Counted from the first letter of the stretch, positions 10,359 to 21,171 are shown. The stretch is 64,000 bases of DNA from Pinisolibacter aquiterrae (GCF_019160155.1 NZ_JAFNIH010000014.1:1-64000), one strand, 5' to 3'. Made by a program: numbers and translations. The notes: generated from the sequence alone by a model not told the origin.

Positions 10359-10387
10359 GCCCGTCTCCCGAGTGGGGGAGAGGGGCG
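10359..10387 (-). terminator. Possible stem-loop terminator after the phosphomutase gene
   Basis: An imperfect G+C-rich inverted repeat (CGCCCGTCTCCC against GGGAGAGGGGCG) lies just beyond the stop of the phosphomutase gene in its direction of transcription. No clear T tract follows. Low confidence. Confidence 0.3.
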
Positions 10388-10395
10388 TGGCGCGC

Positions 10396-11895
10396 TCAGA
10401 TGGTCTGGTTGTAGGCGCCGACTTCCGGGTTCTCGCGCAGCACCGCGTCCATGGCGTGGAACATGTCGCGGTAGCGCGCCTCGGAGACCGGGCTCTCGAT
10501 GACGACCACCAGTTCCGGCTTGTTGGAGGAGACGCGGATCAGACCCCAGGTGCCGTCGTCGGTGGTCACGCGGATGCCGTTGACGGTGTTGACCTCGACG
10601 ATTCCGTGACCGGCCAGCGTCTCGCCCTTCTCCTTCATGGCGAGGAGGCGAGCGATCACCTTGTCGCAGACGCCGTATTTGATCTCGTCGTCGCAATGGG
10701 GCGACATGGTCGGCGACGACCAGGTCTTGGGCAGGGCGTGTTTCAGGTCCGACATCTTCCGATCGGGATTGCGATCGAGCATGTCGAGGATGGCGATCGC
10801 CGAGACGAAACCGTCGTCGTAGCCGCGGCCGATCGGCGTGTTGAAGAAATAGTGGCCCGACTTCTCGAAGCCGGCGAGCGCGCCGAGTTGGTTGACGCGG
10901 GCCTTGATGTAGCTGTGCCCGGTCTTCCAATAGTCGGTGGTGACGCCGAGGGCCTCGAGCTCCGGATCGGAGTGGTAGAGGCCGGTCGACTTGACGTCGA
11001 CGACGAAGGTCGGCTTCGGATGGACGCGGGCGAGGTCGCGGGCGAGCATCACGCCGACCTTGTCGGCGAAGATCTCCTCGCCGGTGTCGTCGATGACGCC
11101 GCAGCGATCGCCGTCGCCGTCGAAGCCGAGGCCGACGTCGGCCCCCGTGCGCAGAACCTCGTCGCGGATGGCATGAAGCATCTTCATGTCCTCCGGATTG
11201 GGGTTGTAGCGCGGGAAGGTGTAGTCGAGCGCGGTGTCGAGCGGGATCACCTCGGCGCCGAGGCGAGAGAGGACGTCCTCGGCGAAGGCGCCGGCGGTGC
11301 CGTTGCCGCAGGCGGCGACCACCTTGAGCTTCTTCTTCAGCGGCGCGCGGGTGGTGAGATCGGCGACGTAGCGAGCCGGAAAATTCTCGACGAAGCGATA
11401 GGAGCCACCGCCGCAGAGGTCGAACTCGGCCTTCAGGACGAGGTCCTTGAGCCGGCTCATCTCGTCGGGGCCGAAGGTCAGCGGGCGATTGAGGCCCATC
11501 TTGACGCCGGTCCAGCCGTTCTCGTTGTGCGAGGCCGTGACCATGGCGACGGCGGGGACGTCGAGGTCGAACTGGGCGAAATAGGCCATCGGGGTGATGG
11601 CGAGGCCGATGTCGTGGACCTTGCAGCCCGCCGCCATCAGGCCGGTGACGAGCGCCAGTTTGATCGAGGCGGAATAGGAGCGGTAGTCGTGACCGACGAC
11701 GATCTCGCGGCGGACGCCGCGCTCGGCGAGGAGGGTGCCGAGCCCCATGCCCAGCGCCTGGATCCCCATCAGGTTGATCTCTTTGCCGAACAGCCAGCGG
11801 GCGTCGTATTCGCGGAAGCCGGTCGCCTTCACCATCGGCGCGGATTCGAACGCGTAGGTGTTGGGCACCAGAAGCGGCTGCGGCGTCGGAAACAT
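10396..11895 (-). CDS. Phosphomannomutase/phosphoglucomutase
   Basis: A 499-residue alpha-D-phosphohexomutase that interconverts hexose 1- and 6-phosphates for polysaccharide precursors. The phosphoserine loop TASHN has Ser122, the magnesium loop DGDGDR is at 259-264, and FEKSGHYFF is the sugar-binding loop. The length fits the AlgC/ManB-type family. The start MFPTPQPLLVPN at 11895 has GAGGATC upstream; an in-frame start 69 bases earlier lies inside a stem-loop repeat and is unlikely. Three stem-loops separate it from the upstream aldolase gene on the same strand. Mannose or glucose preference is unresolved. Confidence 0.9.
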   Translation of the reverse strand: MFPTPQPLLVPNTYAFESAPMVKATGFREYDARWLFGKEINLMGIQALGMGLGTLLAERGVRREIVVGHDYRSYSASIKLALVTGLMAAGCKVHDIGLAITPMAYFAQFDLDVPAVAMVTASHNENGWTGVKMGLNRPLTFGPDEMSRLKDLVLKAEFDLCGGGSYRFVENFPARYVADLTTRAPLKKKLKVVAACGNGTAGAFAEDVLSRLGAEVIPLDTALDYTFPRYNPNPEDMKMLHAIRDEVLRTGADVGLGFDGDGDRCGVIDDTGEEIFADKVGVMLARDLARVHPKPTFVVDVKSTGLYHSDPELEALGVTTDYWKTGHSYIKARVNQLGALAGFEKSGHYFFNTPIGRGYDDGFVSAIAILDMLDRNPDRKMSDLKHALPKTWSSPTMSPHCDDEIKYGVCDKVIARLLAMKEKGETLAGHGIVEVNTVNGIRVTTDDGTWGLIRVSSNKPELVVVIESPVSEARYRDMFHAMDAVLRENPEVGAYNQTI

Positions 11896-11942
11896 GGGCG
11901 GGGATCCTCGGTCGAGATCGGCGGACGGGAACGGTGTGGGCT

Positions 11943-12025
11943 GCCGCGCCTTCCGGCGCGGCATTTCAAGTCGGATCGCGCCTTTCGGCGCGGTACTCCA
12001 ATCTTGCCGCGCCTTTCGGCGCGGC
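11943..12025. repeat. Triple tandem stem-loop array
   Basis: Three near-identical 20-bp hairpins occur at 11943-11962, 11975-11994 and 12006-12025. Each has an 8-bp stem (GCCGCGCC with GGCGCGGC, or a close variant) and the loop TTCC or TTTC. The linkers are 12 and 11 bases. They fill the gap between the aldolase stop and the phosphomutase start, both on the minus strand. No T tract follows, so simple intrinsic termination is not obvious; an mRNA-stability or attenuation role is possible. Confidence 0.75.
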
Positions 12026-12033
12026 CGGAAGGA

Positions 12034-12690
12034 TCACAGGATCGACTGGCCGGTGGCGGCCCAATCCTTCATGAACTGCTCGATGCCCTTGTCGGTCAGC
12101 GGATGGGCGAGGAGGCCCTTCAGCACCGAGGGCGGCACCGTGGCGACGTCGGCACCGGCGAGCGCCGCCAGCTTGACGTGGTTGGGGGTGCGGATCGAGG
12201 CGGCGAGGATCTCGGTCTGGAGCGCGTCGTAATTGTCGTAGATGGCGCGGATCTCGCCGATCAGCTCCATGCCGTCGAGGCCGATGTCGTCGAGGCGGCC
12301 GACGAAGGGCGAGACGTAGGTCGCGCCGGCCTTGGCGGCGAGCAGGGCCTGATTGGCCGAGAAGCACAGGGTGACGTTGGTCTTCAGTCCCTCGCCGGTC
12401 AGCGCCTTACAGGCCTTGAGACCCTCCCAGGTCAGCGGCAGCTTGATGACGACGTTGCCGGCGATCTTCGCCAGGGACTTGCCTTCGGCGATCATGCCGG
12501 GGGCGTCGAGCGCGGTCACCTCGGCGGAGACCGGGCCGGGGACCAGCGCGCAGATCTCGGCGATCACCTCACGGAACGGTCGACCGGCCTTCTTCACCAG
12601 CGAGGGGTTGGTGGTGACGCCGTCGAGCAGGCCGGTCTCGGCCAGCTCGCGGATTTCGGCGACGTCGGCGGTATCGACGAAGAACTTCAT
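12034..12690 (-). CDS. fsa: Transaldolase-family fructose-6-phosphate aldolase
   Basis: A 218-residue small transaldolase (TalC/Fsa type). The start [29 protein letters not shown] and the Schiff-base Lys83 in [11 protein letters not shown] are all present, with [26 protein letters not shown] following. The enzyme either transfers dihydroxyacetone units in the pentose phosphate pathway or cleaves fructose 6-phosphate; the short family does either. The ATG at 12690 fits the family N-terminus, while the 13 extra upstream codons do not. The symbol tal is also used for this gene. Confidence 0.9.
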   Translation of the reverse strand: MKFFVDTADVAEIRELAETGLLDGVTTNPSLVKKAGRPFREVIAEICALVPGPVSAEVTALDAPGMIAEGKSLAKIAGNVVIKLPLTWEGLKACKALTGEGLKTNVTLCFSANQALLAAKAGATYVSPFVGRLDDIGLDGMELIGEIRAIYDNYDALQTEILAASIRTPNHVKLAALAGADVATVPPSVLKGLLAHPLTDKGIEQFMKDWAATGQSIL

Positions 12691-12795
12691 GTCGCATTCT
12701 CCTGCGGCGGGCGGCCTCGGCCACTCCACCGGCTCATGACCGCGCGGATCCGGCGCGGTCGCTCGCGGTCCCCGGTCCTGCCTAGACCGAGAAGG

Positions 12796-13839
12796 TTACG
12801 ATCGCATTTCCGCGTCCGAGGCGGGAAGGGCGATCGGGTGTCCGTCGAGGCGGAGCTCGACGCGGATGTCGTCGCGGCGGATCGACCAGGTCCGGCGCTG
12901 AGGTGGTTCGGGTGTGTCCGGCCCGGCCTCGGCATCGATGCCGACGATCATGCGCGGGCCGGGTGGCGCGGCGTCGAGGGGCGGGCGGTCGAGATGGAGC
13001 AGGGTCGCGTCGGCCGGCATGGCGACGGCCTCGGCCGCGTTTCCCGCGATCAGCCGGCACGGCGCGCCTCGGGCGAGGGCGATGGTCGGGGCGAGCAGCG
13101 TCTCGAGCGAGAGCGCGGTCTCGACCACGGCGAGGCGGTCGTCGCGGGTCGCGCCGAGGGCGGTGGCGAGGAGGGTGGCGATCGCGCCGAGGCGGCCGTG
13201 ATCGAGATGGCCGACGTGGGGGCGCCCATCGGGACCGGGGGCGATCACCGCCAGGGCGGCGTCGCCAGGGGCGAGCGAGCGCCGGTCGCGGCCGGTCAGG
13301 CGCACGGCGGAGAGCCCGGCGAGGGCCTCGTCGATGCGCTGATAGGCCATCGGATGGGCGCCGTGGATCCAGACGGTGCAGGCATGGCCGATCCGTGCGG
13401 CGGCGGCCTCGAACAACGGCAGCAGGGCGGCGTCGACCACCATGTGGCGCGGACGAATGGCGCCGATCGCGGCGGCGAGGGCGGTCTCGCCGAGGGCGGG
13501 GTCGAACAGGGTCGGCACCGCGCCGACGGCGCCGAGGCCGACCCAGGCGGGGGTTCGCTCGGGGCGCGGGGAGAACAGGAGCGCGACCGGCTCGGCGGGG
13601 GCGATGCCCTCGATGATCGCCCAACGGGCCCAGCGGTTGGCGCGCTCGTAGAGATCGCGGAAGGCGAGGGTCTCGTCGGTGCCGATCAGGGCGGCGCGAT
13701 CGCGCCCCTCGGCGGCCCATTCCTCGATCTCGTCGCGCAGGAGAGCGGAGCCGCGCGCGAGGGTCTCGAGACGGCGCGTCAGGGTCTCGCGCGCCTTCGC
13801 CTCGGCCTTCTCCTTCACCCAGGTCCGCAACGCCTTCAC
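12796..13839 (-). CDS. Degenerate AMP-binding (FATP-type acyl-CoA synthetase) remnant
   Basis: A 347-residue protein. Residues 45-150 match the N-terminal part of FATP-type long-chain acyl-CoA synthetases (LAFRDLYERANRWARWAI, then PVALLFSPRPERTPAWVGLG). Full enzymes run to about 600 residues. The nucleotide loop TSGTTGxPK is replaced by APGPDGRPH and the C-terminal lid domain is absent, so adenylation activity is very unlikely. The frame is open and starts at a GTG with GAGGGAGG upstream, so it may still be made, perhaps as a binding or structural protein. It could equally be a decaying gene. Confidence 0.65.
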   Translation of the reverse strand: MKALRTWVKEKAEAKARETLTRRLETLARGSALLRDEIEEWAAEGRDRAALIGTDETLAFRDLYERANRWARWAIIEGIAPAEPVALLFSPRPERTPAWVGLGAVGAVPTLFDPALGETALAAAIGAIRPRHMVVDAALLPLFEAAAARIGHACTVWIHGAHPMAYQRIDEALAGLSAVRLTGRDRRSLAPGDAALAVIAPGPDGRPHVGHLDHGRLGAIATLLATALGATRDDRLAVVETALSLETLLAPTIALARGAPCRLIAGNAAEAVAMPADATLLHLDRPPLDAAPPGPRMIVGIDAEAGPDTPEPPQRRTWSIRRDDIRVELRLDGHPIALPASDAEMRS

Positions 13840-13934
13840 ACGAGGCCTCCCTCGATTTCCGTGGCCCCCCTCGTTGCGCGTTTCGGCGCGCTCGTCTAGA
13901 GGGCTTCGACGACGGCGGTCACCGGGAGGCCACG

Positions 13935-14186
13935 ATGGAGCGGCGGGACGACGACATTCTCGATCTCGTCGGGCTGAACTGCCCGTTGCCGGCGCTCAAG
14001 ACGCGGCGCGCGCTGGAGCGCTCGGCGCCGGGCGATCGGCTGGTGGTCCGTGCCAGCGATCCGATGGCGGCGCTCGACATTCCCCATCTCGTCGCGACCG
14101 ACGGCCATGTCCTCGTCGACCGGCGCCGCGACGGCGCGGTGCTGATCTTCGTCATCGAGCGGGGGCCGGGGCGCCCGCCGGCGTGA
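13935..14186 (+). CDS. tusA: TusA-family sulfurtransferase
   Basis: An 83-residue protein with the SirA/TusA CPxP motif (LVGLNCPLPALKTRRAL, active Cys16). The Cys carries a persulfide for sulfur relay, for example to tRNA thiolation or molybdenum cofactor enzymes. The start ATG at 13935 gives the usual family length. It is only 4 bases from the convergent CobW-type gene. With the cysteine-free DsrC homologue nearby, two sulfur-relay-type families occur within 5 kb, but no TusBCD genes are present. Confidence 0.87.
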   Translation: MERRDDDILDLVGLNCPLPALKTRRALERSAPGDRLVVRASDPMAALDIPHLVATDGHVLVDRRRDGAVLIFVIERGPGRPPA

Positions 14187-14190
14187 CCCT

Positions 14191-15414
14191 TCAGCCGAAG
14201 CTGCCGGAGAAGCCGGAGATCGACAGCGGATTGTCGGTCATCGCCTTGGTGTCGGGCGTGTCGGGGGCGAGTTCGCCGACGAAGGCGTCGAACATGCGCT
14301 TGACGAAGCCTTCCTCGAGATCGCGGGTGATGAAGACCAACCGGGTGCGGTGATCGCCGTCGGGCCAGCGCTCGAGCTGGGCGACGGGGTGGACGACGTG
14401 CTGGACCACGTGCAGCACCAGCGGGCGCTCGGGATCCTCGGCGAGGCGGACGACGCCCTTGACGCGCAGCAGCTTCGGCCCGTGCGCCGAGCGCAGCAGT
14501 TCCAGGAAGAGATCGAGGCTCGCCGCGGCGATCGGCCGATCGGTGGCGAGGCAGAAGGCGCGAATGTGGTCGTCGTGCCGGTTGGGGTCGTGGACGTGGT
14601 CGCCGTGACCGTGGTCATGACCGTGACCATGGTGATGGTGGTCGTGGCCGTGGTGGTGACCATGGGCGGCGGCCTCGGCGCGACGGCGCTCGGCGTCGCG
14701 ATCGCGGTAGGCCTCTTCCGCGAGCCAGGTGGTGACGTCGGCGGTCTTCGATTCCGGGCGCCACAGGCCGGTCTCGAGCAGGGCGGCGGGGGTCGCCTCG
14801 CCGGCGGCGGCGTCGAGCTGGGCGGCGGCCGGATTGAGCACGCGCAGGCGGGTCTTCAGGGCGGTCAGGATGGACCGGCGCTCGGGCGTGTCGCAGAGGT
14901 CGGTCTTGGTGAGGACGAGGCGGTCGGCGACGGCGGCCTGTTTCACCGCCTCGACCTGGGCGTCGAGGGTGGCCATGCCGTTGACCGCGTCGATCAGGGT
15001 GACGACGCCGTCGAGCCGGTAGCGGCGCACCAGATAGGGGTGGCGCATCACGGTGTGGAGGATCGGCGCGGGATCGGCGAGGCCGGTCGTCTCGATCACC
15101 ACTCGGCGGAGCGCCGCGAGGCGGCCGTTGTCGAGGCGCTTCAGGAGATCCTCGAGCGTGGCGACGAGGTCGCCGCGGATCGTGCAGCAGAGGCAGCCGG
15201 AGGTCAGTTCGACGACGCCGTCGTCGGCGCGTTCGACCAGGACGTGGTCGATGCCGATCTCGCCGAATTCGTTGATGATCACCGCCGTCTCGGCCATGGC
15301 GGGATCGCGCAACAGGCGGTTGAGCAGCGTCGTCTTGCCGGAGCCGAGGAAGCCGGTGATCACCGTGAGCGGGATCGGGGCGGGCGGGTGGCGCGGAGCG
15401 GCGGCTTCGGTCAT
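14191..15414 (-). CDS. CobW/COG0523 metallochaperone GTPase with His-rich loop
   Basis: A 407-residue G3E P-loop GTPase. Walker A GFLGSGKT is at 21-28, the metal motif CLCC is at 74-77, and NKxD is represented by LTKTD. The C-terminal CobW_C domain ends the protein. A 33-residue His/Asp-rich loop (251-283) probably binds zinc, nickel or cobalt. Members insert or deliver metals to client enzymes. The nearby nickel urease is a possible but unproven client; zinc homeostasis is the commonest alternative. It follows the D,D-carboxypeptidase gene by 38 bases on the same strand. Confidence 0.88.
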   Translation of the reverse strand: MTEAAAPRHPPAPIPLTVITGFLGSGKTTLLNRLLRDPAMAETAVIINEFGEIGIDHVLVERADDGVVELTSGCLCCTIRGDLVATLEDLLKRLDNGRLAALRRVVIETTGLADPAPILHTVMRHPYLVRRYRLDGVVTLIDAVNGMATLDAQVEAVKQAAVADRLVLTKTDLCDTPERRSILTALKTRLRVLNPAAAQLDAAAGEATPAALLETGLWRPESKTADVTTWLAEEAYRDRDAERRRAEAAAHGHHHGHDHHHHGHGHDHGHGDHVHDPNRHDDHIRAFCLATDRPIAAASLDLFLELLRSAHGPKLLRVKGVVRLAEDPERPLVLHVVQHVVHPVAQLERWPDGDHRTRLVFITRDLEEGFVKRMFDAFVGELAPDTPDTKAMTDNPLSISGFSGSFG

Positions 15415-15452
15415 CGGCGGATCCTTCGAGCGCCGGCGGGCGGCGCGTCGGG

Positions 15453-16979
15453 TCAGGGCTTGGGCTTGCGGGGCGGCATCGCCTGGGCGGCGACCTTCTT
15501 CGTCGGCTTCGCGGCCGCCTTCTTCGCGGGCGAAGGCTTGGGCGCGGTCGCCTTCGCCGTGGCCTTGGTCGGCTCGATGCGGGGGGCGGCGGCGGCGGAT
15601 GCGGCGGCACCGGGGGCGCCGAGATGGAGGGGGCGGCCGTCGGAGGGCGGCAGCGCCGCCTCGAGGCCGGCGCCCATCGCCGGGGTCGGCGGGGGCAGCG
15701 GCGCGCGCGGGCGGATCGCGCCCATCGGGGCGGGCATCGCGGTGGCGGGGGCGGCGAAGAGGGGCGCGCGATCGCCGATCGGCTCGGGCGCGAGCGCCAG
15801 CATGCCGCCGACGCCGGCCGGGGCATCCTCGGGGCCGCCGACCCAGACGCGCACCGGCGGACCGGGCTCGAACCGTTCGGTGAGATAGGAGGTGCGGATC
15901 TGACGGGCCTCGGGCGAACCGGGGCGGACGAGGGCGCCGCTGCTCTCGCGCTGGCCGCCGGCAGAGGCCTCGGTGGTGCCGAGCGACTCGGGATCCGGGG
16001 TGCGGTCCTTCTTGGGGCCGCAGATCTGTTTCTTGACGTCGCGGGGCGGATTGCCGGCCTCGGGGCCGCGCGGCATCCGGTCGATCGTATCGGGCGCGGA
16101 GAAGCGGCCGAAGAGACCACCGCCCGATTCCTCGAACCCCTTGGTGAAGAGTTCGGCGGCGAGTTCGGCGCGGCTGCGGGCGGAGGGCGAGCCGAGCACC
16201 ACGGCGACGAGCCTGCGGTTGCCGCGCGTCGCGGAGGCGACCACGTTGAAGCCCGACGAGCAGATGAAGCCCGTCTTCATGCCGTCGGCGCCGGGGAAGT
16301 GATCGATCAGGTGATTGTGGTTGCGGATCACCTCGCTGCCGATCTGGATGCCGGGCAGGTGCCACAGCCCTTCGGCCTCGGGGAATTCGCGCAGCAGCGC
16401 GCGGGCGAGGAGGCCGAGATCGCGCGCGGTGGTGACCTGACCGGAATCGGGCAGGCCGTGTGGATTGTTGAAATGGGTCTCGCGCATGCCGAGGAGGCGC
16501 GCCTGCCGGTTCATCTCCGCGACGAAGGCGTCCTGGGAGCCGCCGACCGCCTCGGCGAGCGCATAGGCGACGTCGTTGGCCGACTTCACCATGATGATCT
16601 TCAGCGCGTTGTCGACGGTGACGACCTCGCCGGGCTTGAAGCCCATCTTGCTCGGCGGCTGGCGCGACGCGGCGACGGTCATCGGCACCAGCGACGCCGG
16701 CGTGATGCGGCCGGAGCGGATCGCCTGGAAGGTGACCCAGGTGGTCATCAGCTTGGTGACGGAGGCGGGATACCAGGCCTGATCGGCGTTGTGACGCGAG
16801 ATCACCTCGCCGGTCGCGGCGTCGAAGACGAGCCAGGCGCCGGCGCTCGGCGCGGCGGCGGCGGGCAGGATCGCGGTCACGGAGAGGAGAGCGGCGAGGG
16901 CGAGAGAGGCGAGGCGGCGGCCGGGGCGGGTTCGCGGGAGGTCGCGGGAGCGCGCACCGGACGGCGTCGAAAAACTCAT
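15453..16979 (-). CDS. dacF: D-alanyl-D-alanine carboxypeptidase (S11) with Ala/Lys/Pro-rich tail
   Basis: A 508-residue periplasmic peptidase S11 that trims the terminal D-Ala of peptidoglycan stem peptides. The three active-site motifs are SVTK at 73-76, SAN at 133-135 and KTG at 235-237. A signal peptide covers about residues 22-43 (LASLALAALLSVTAILPAAAA). After the catalytic domain comes a long Pro/Ala-rich region ending in a histone-H1-like Lys/Ala/Pro tail instead of the SPOR domain often seen in alphaproteobacterial homologues. The basic tail may bind the cell wall or envelope polymers. The start at 16979 gives the signal peptide. Confidence 0.9.
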   Translation of the reverse strand: MSFSTPSGARSRDLPRTRPGRRLASLALAALLSVTAILPAAAAPSAGAWLVFDAATGEVISRHNADQAWYPASVTKLMTTWVTFQAIRSGRITPASLVPMTVAASRQPPSKMGFKPGEVVTVDNALKIIMVKSANDVAYALAEAVGGSQDAFVAEMNRQARLLGMRETHFNNPHGLPDSGQVTTARDLGLLARALLREFPEAEGLWHLPGIQIGSEVIRNHNHLIDHFPGADGMKTGFICSSGFNVVASATRGNRRLVAVVLGSPSARSRAELAAELFTKGFEESGGGLFGRFSAPDTIDRMPRGPEAGNPPRDVKKQICGPKKDRTPDPESLGTTEASAGGQRESSGALVRPGSPEARQIRTSYLTERFEPGPPVRVWVGGPEDAPAGVGGMLALAPEPIGDRAPLFAAPATAMPAPMGAIRPRAPLPPPTPAMGAGLEAALPPSDGRPLHLGAPGAAASAAAAPRIEPTKATAKATAPKPSPAKKAAAKPTKKVAAQAMPPRKPKP

Positions 16980-17201
16980 CACGGCTCTCTGTCTCACTCT
17001 CGAACGGGACGGGGTTCGGCCGTAGGCCGTCGGTTCGTCGTCTTCGATAACGCATTCGCCGGGGCGAGGCCAAGGGCCCGTGGTCGCAGGAGCGCCGGCA
17101 GGGGTCAGAGGTCGCTCGAGAATGCGTCGAGAACGGGGCAAGGGGTTTTTCTCCGGCGCCGGTCGGTGTAGCCATGACCGTCGCCGGGAGACCTCGAACG
17201 T

Positions 17202-18056
17202 ATGGCCTCACTTCCCCCCGATCCGATCGCCGCGCCGCCGGTCCTGCAACGGGCGCGCGGGCGTGCCGACGTCGGCTTCCGCCTCGACGACGGAGCGACC
17301 CGGCTCGATCGTCTGTTCCAGGAGGGGCAGGCCAAGATTCGGCTTCCCAAGGTCCACGGCGCGACGCCGGCGACTGCGGTGCTGATCAACACCGGCGGCG
17401 GCATCGCCGGCGGCGACCGCATCGCCTGGGGCGCCCGCTTCGGCGCGGGGACGCGGGCGCTGGTGACCTCGCAGGCGGCGGAGCGGGTCTATCGCTCCTC
17501 GACGACCGACGGGGAATTGTCCGGCGAGATCGACAGCCTGCTCGAGATCGGCGACGGCGCGCGGGCCGAATGGCTGCCGCAGGAGACGATCCTGTTCGAT
17601 CGGGCGGCCCTGTCGCGCCGGCTCGACGTGACCATGGCGGCCGACGCCTCGGCGCTGATGGTGGAGGCGATCGTGCTCGGCCGCACCGCCATGGGCGAGG
17701 AGGTGGAGACCTGCCGTCTCGTCGATCGCTGGCGGATCCGGCGCGGCGGCCGGCTGGTCTTCGCCGACACGTTCCGGGTGGAGGGCGCGGCGCGGACCAT
17801 TCTCGCCGGAGCGGCGACGGGAGCCGGGGCGCGCGCCTTCGCCACGGTGGTCTTCGTCGACCCGCAGGCCGAGACGCGGCTCGACGAGGTCCGGGCCCTG
17901 CTGGCGACGGGGAGCTCGGCCGGCGGGGCGAGCGCCTTCGACGGTCTCCTGGTGATCCGGCTGGCGCATGGCGAGCCGGCGCGGCTGAAGGCGGAGCTGT
18001 CGCGGCTTCTGGTGCTCATTCGACGGGCAGAATTGCCGCGCGTCTGGTCTTGCTGA
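17202..18056 (+). CDS. ureD: Urease accessory protein UreD
   Basis: A 284-residue scaffold that binds apo-urease and, with UreF and UreG, guides nickel into the active site. Family blocks seen are [44 protein letters not shown] and [12 protein letters not shown]. The start ATG at 17202 has GGGAG upstream. It is the first gene of the urease locus, 95 bases ahead of ureA, and is divergent from the carboxypeptidase gene across 222 bases that should hold both promoters. Confidence 0.95.
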   Translation: MASLPPDPIAAPPVLQRARGRADVGFRLDDGATRLDRLFQEGQAKIRLPKVHGATPATAVLINTGGGIAGGDRIAWGARFGAGTRALVTSQAAERVYRSSTTDGELSGEIDSLLEIGDGARAEWLPQETILFDRAALSRRLDVTMAADASALMVEAIVLGRTAMGEEVETCRLVDRWRIRRGGRLVFADTFRVEGAARTILAGAATGAGARAFATVVFVDPQAETRLDEVRALLATGSSAGGASAFDGLLVIRLAHGEPARLKAELSRLLVLIRRAELPRVWSC

Positions 18057-18151
18057 GCCGGGCGCGAGGCATCAGACTGCGCCGAAACCGATCCGATGCC
18101 CGCTTCCGGCCCTCGCCCGGGACGGGCTGGCCCCAGCAGGAACGCCGCACG

Positions 18152-18454
18152 ATGAATCTCACGCCCCGCGAAAAGGACAAGCTGCTGATCTCGATGGCGG
18201 CGATGGTGGCGCGGCGCCGGCTCGAGCGCGGCGTCAGGCTCAATCACCCGGAGGCGGTGGCGCTGATCACCGACGTGGTGGTGGAGGGCGCGCGCGACGG
18301 CCGCACCGTCGCCGATCTGATGGAGGCCGGCGCGCATGTGCTGACCCGCGCGCAGGTGATGGAGGGGGTCGCGGAGATGATCTACGACATCCAGGTGGAG
18401 GCGACCTTCCCCGACGGGACGAAGCTCGTCACCGTGCATCATCCGATCCGTTGA
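18152..18454 (+). CDS. ureA: Urease gamma subunit
   Basis: The 100-residue gamma subunit of the (alpha-beta-gamma) trimeric urease. It starts [20 protein letters not shown] and carries [21 protein letters not shown] and VTVHHPIR, all standard for the family. Gamma and beta are separate genes, as in most bacteria. ureB follows after 19 bases with its own AGGAGAG site. Confidence 0.97.
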   Translation: MNLTPREKDKLLISMAAMVARRRLERGVRLNHPEAVALITDVVVEGARDGRTVADLMEAGAHVLTRAQVMEGVAEMIYDIQVEATFPDGTKLVTVHHPIR

Positions 18455-18473
18455 GCGAGCCAGGAGAGAGCCG

Positions 18474-18779
18474 ATGATCCCCGGTGAGGTCTTCGCCGTC
18501 GACGGCGACATCGAACTGAACGCCGGCCTGCCGGTGACCGAACTCGAGGTCGCCAACACCGGCGATCGGCCGATCCAGGTCGGCAGCCATTATCATTTCG
18601 CCGAGACCAATCCGGGCCTCGCCTTCGACCGCGTCGCGGCGCGGGGGCTCCGGCTCGATATTCCCGCGGGAACGGCGGTGCGGTTCGAGCCCGGCCAATC
18701 GCGCACCGTGCGGCTGGTGCCCTTCGGCGGGTTGCGTGTGGTCCACGGCTTCCGCGGCGACGTGTCGGGCGCTTTGTGA
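18474..18779 (+). CDS. ureB: Urease beta subunit
   Basis: The 101-residue beta subunit. It begins [18 protein letters not shown] and contains the conserved [18 protein letters not shown] and [17 protein letters not shown]. It supports the alpha subunit and the flap region of the enzyme. It lies 7 bases before a LysE-type exporter gene that separates it from ureC. Confidence 0.97.
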   Translation: MIPGEVFAVDGDIELNAGLPVTELEVANTGDRPIQVGSHYHFAETNPGLAFDRVAARGLRLDIPAGTAVRFEPGQSRTVRLVPFGGLRVVHGFRGDVSGAL

Positions 18780-18786
18780 GGGTCGC

Positions 18787-19422
18787 ATGTCCGTCTCGCT
18801 CGTCGTCGCCTTCGTCCTGACCAACATCCTGCTCGACCTGGCGCCCGGGTCGGCGGTCGGCCGGATCGTGGCGGAGGGGATGGGCCGGGGGGTTCTGCGC
18901 TCGCAGGGCCTGATCCTGGGCATCGTGCTGGCCGATCTCGTCTGGTGCTTCTTCGCCTTCTCGGCGTTGTTCATGACCATGATGCTGGTGCCGCCGCTGC
19001 TCTACGGCGCCAAGTGGGTGGGGCTCGCCTGTCTCGTCTGGCTGCTCGGGCGGTCGCTCCGTCACGCGATCGTCGGACGCGGGGTGATCCCGGTCGAACC
19101 GCACCGGGGCAACGGGTTCCGGCATGCGTTCATCGAGGGTTTCTCCCTGCAGATGACCCATCCGACGGTGATGATCTTCTTCTTCGCGCTGCTCTCGGTC
19201 TTCGCCGGGTCGCGCGCCGGCTGGACGCTGCGGATGGTCGACTTCGGCCTCTTCGCGGTGATCCTGGAACTGCCGGTGTTCTCGCTCTACGCGTTCCTGG
19301 CGTCGGAAGCGGCTCGGGCGGCGGCGCGGCCGGGGCTCAAGACCCTGAGCGAGGCGATCTCGGCCCTCCTTCTCATCGCCGTGACCGGGATGGTCGCGGT
19401 TCCCTCGTCTCGAGACAGGTGA
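18787..19422 (+). CDS. LysE-family-like membrane exporter within the urease operon
   Basis: A 211-residue inner-membrane protein with five or six hydrophobic helices (for example [40 protein letters not shown] and [14 protein letters not shown]). Its size and layout (a proline-containing first helix, a central loop with [14 protein letters not shown]) match LysE/RhtB amino-acid exporters. It sits 7 bases after ureB and 7 before ureC, so it is transcribed and probably translated with urease. The substrate is unknown; removal of a basic amino acid or a urea-pathway product is a guess. The usual urease transporters (UreI, UT, UreJ) have different signatures. Confidence 0.7.
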   Translation: MSVSLVVAFVLTNILLDLAPGSAVGRIVAEGMGRGVLRSQGLILGIVLADLVWCFFAFSALFMTMMLVPPLLYGAKWVGLACLVWLLGRSLRHAIVGRGVIPVEPHRGNGFRHAFIEGFSLQMTHPTVMIFFFALLSVFAGSRAGWTLRMVDFGLFAVILELPVFSLYAFLASEAARAAARPGLKTLSEAISALLLIAVTGMVAVPSSRDR

Positions 19423-19429
19423 CGCGTCC

Positions 19430-21142
<1,713 letters not shown>

Positions 21143-21171
21143 GGCCGTCCGGCCGCGAGGGATCCCGTCCG

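Noticed and set aside
9964-13899. A 1311-codon open frame on the plus strand
   Set aside because: It is antisense to the phosphomutase, aldolase and AMP-binding genes, encodes low-complexity Val/Asp/Gly/Arg-rich sequence and has no family motifs. It results from high G+C codon bias.
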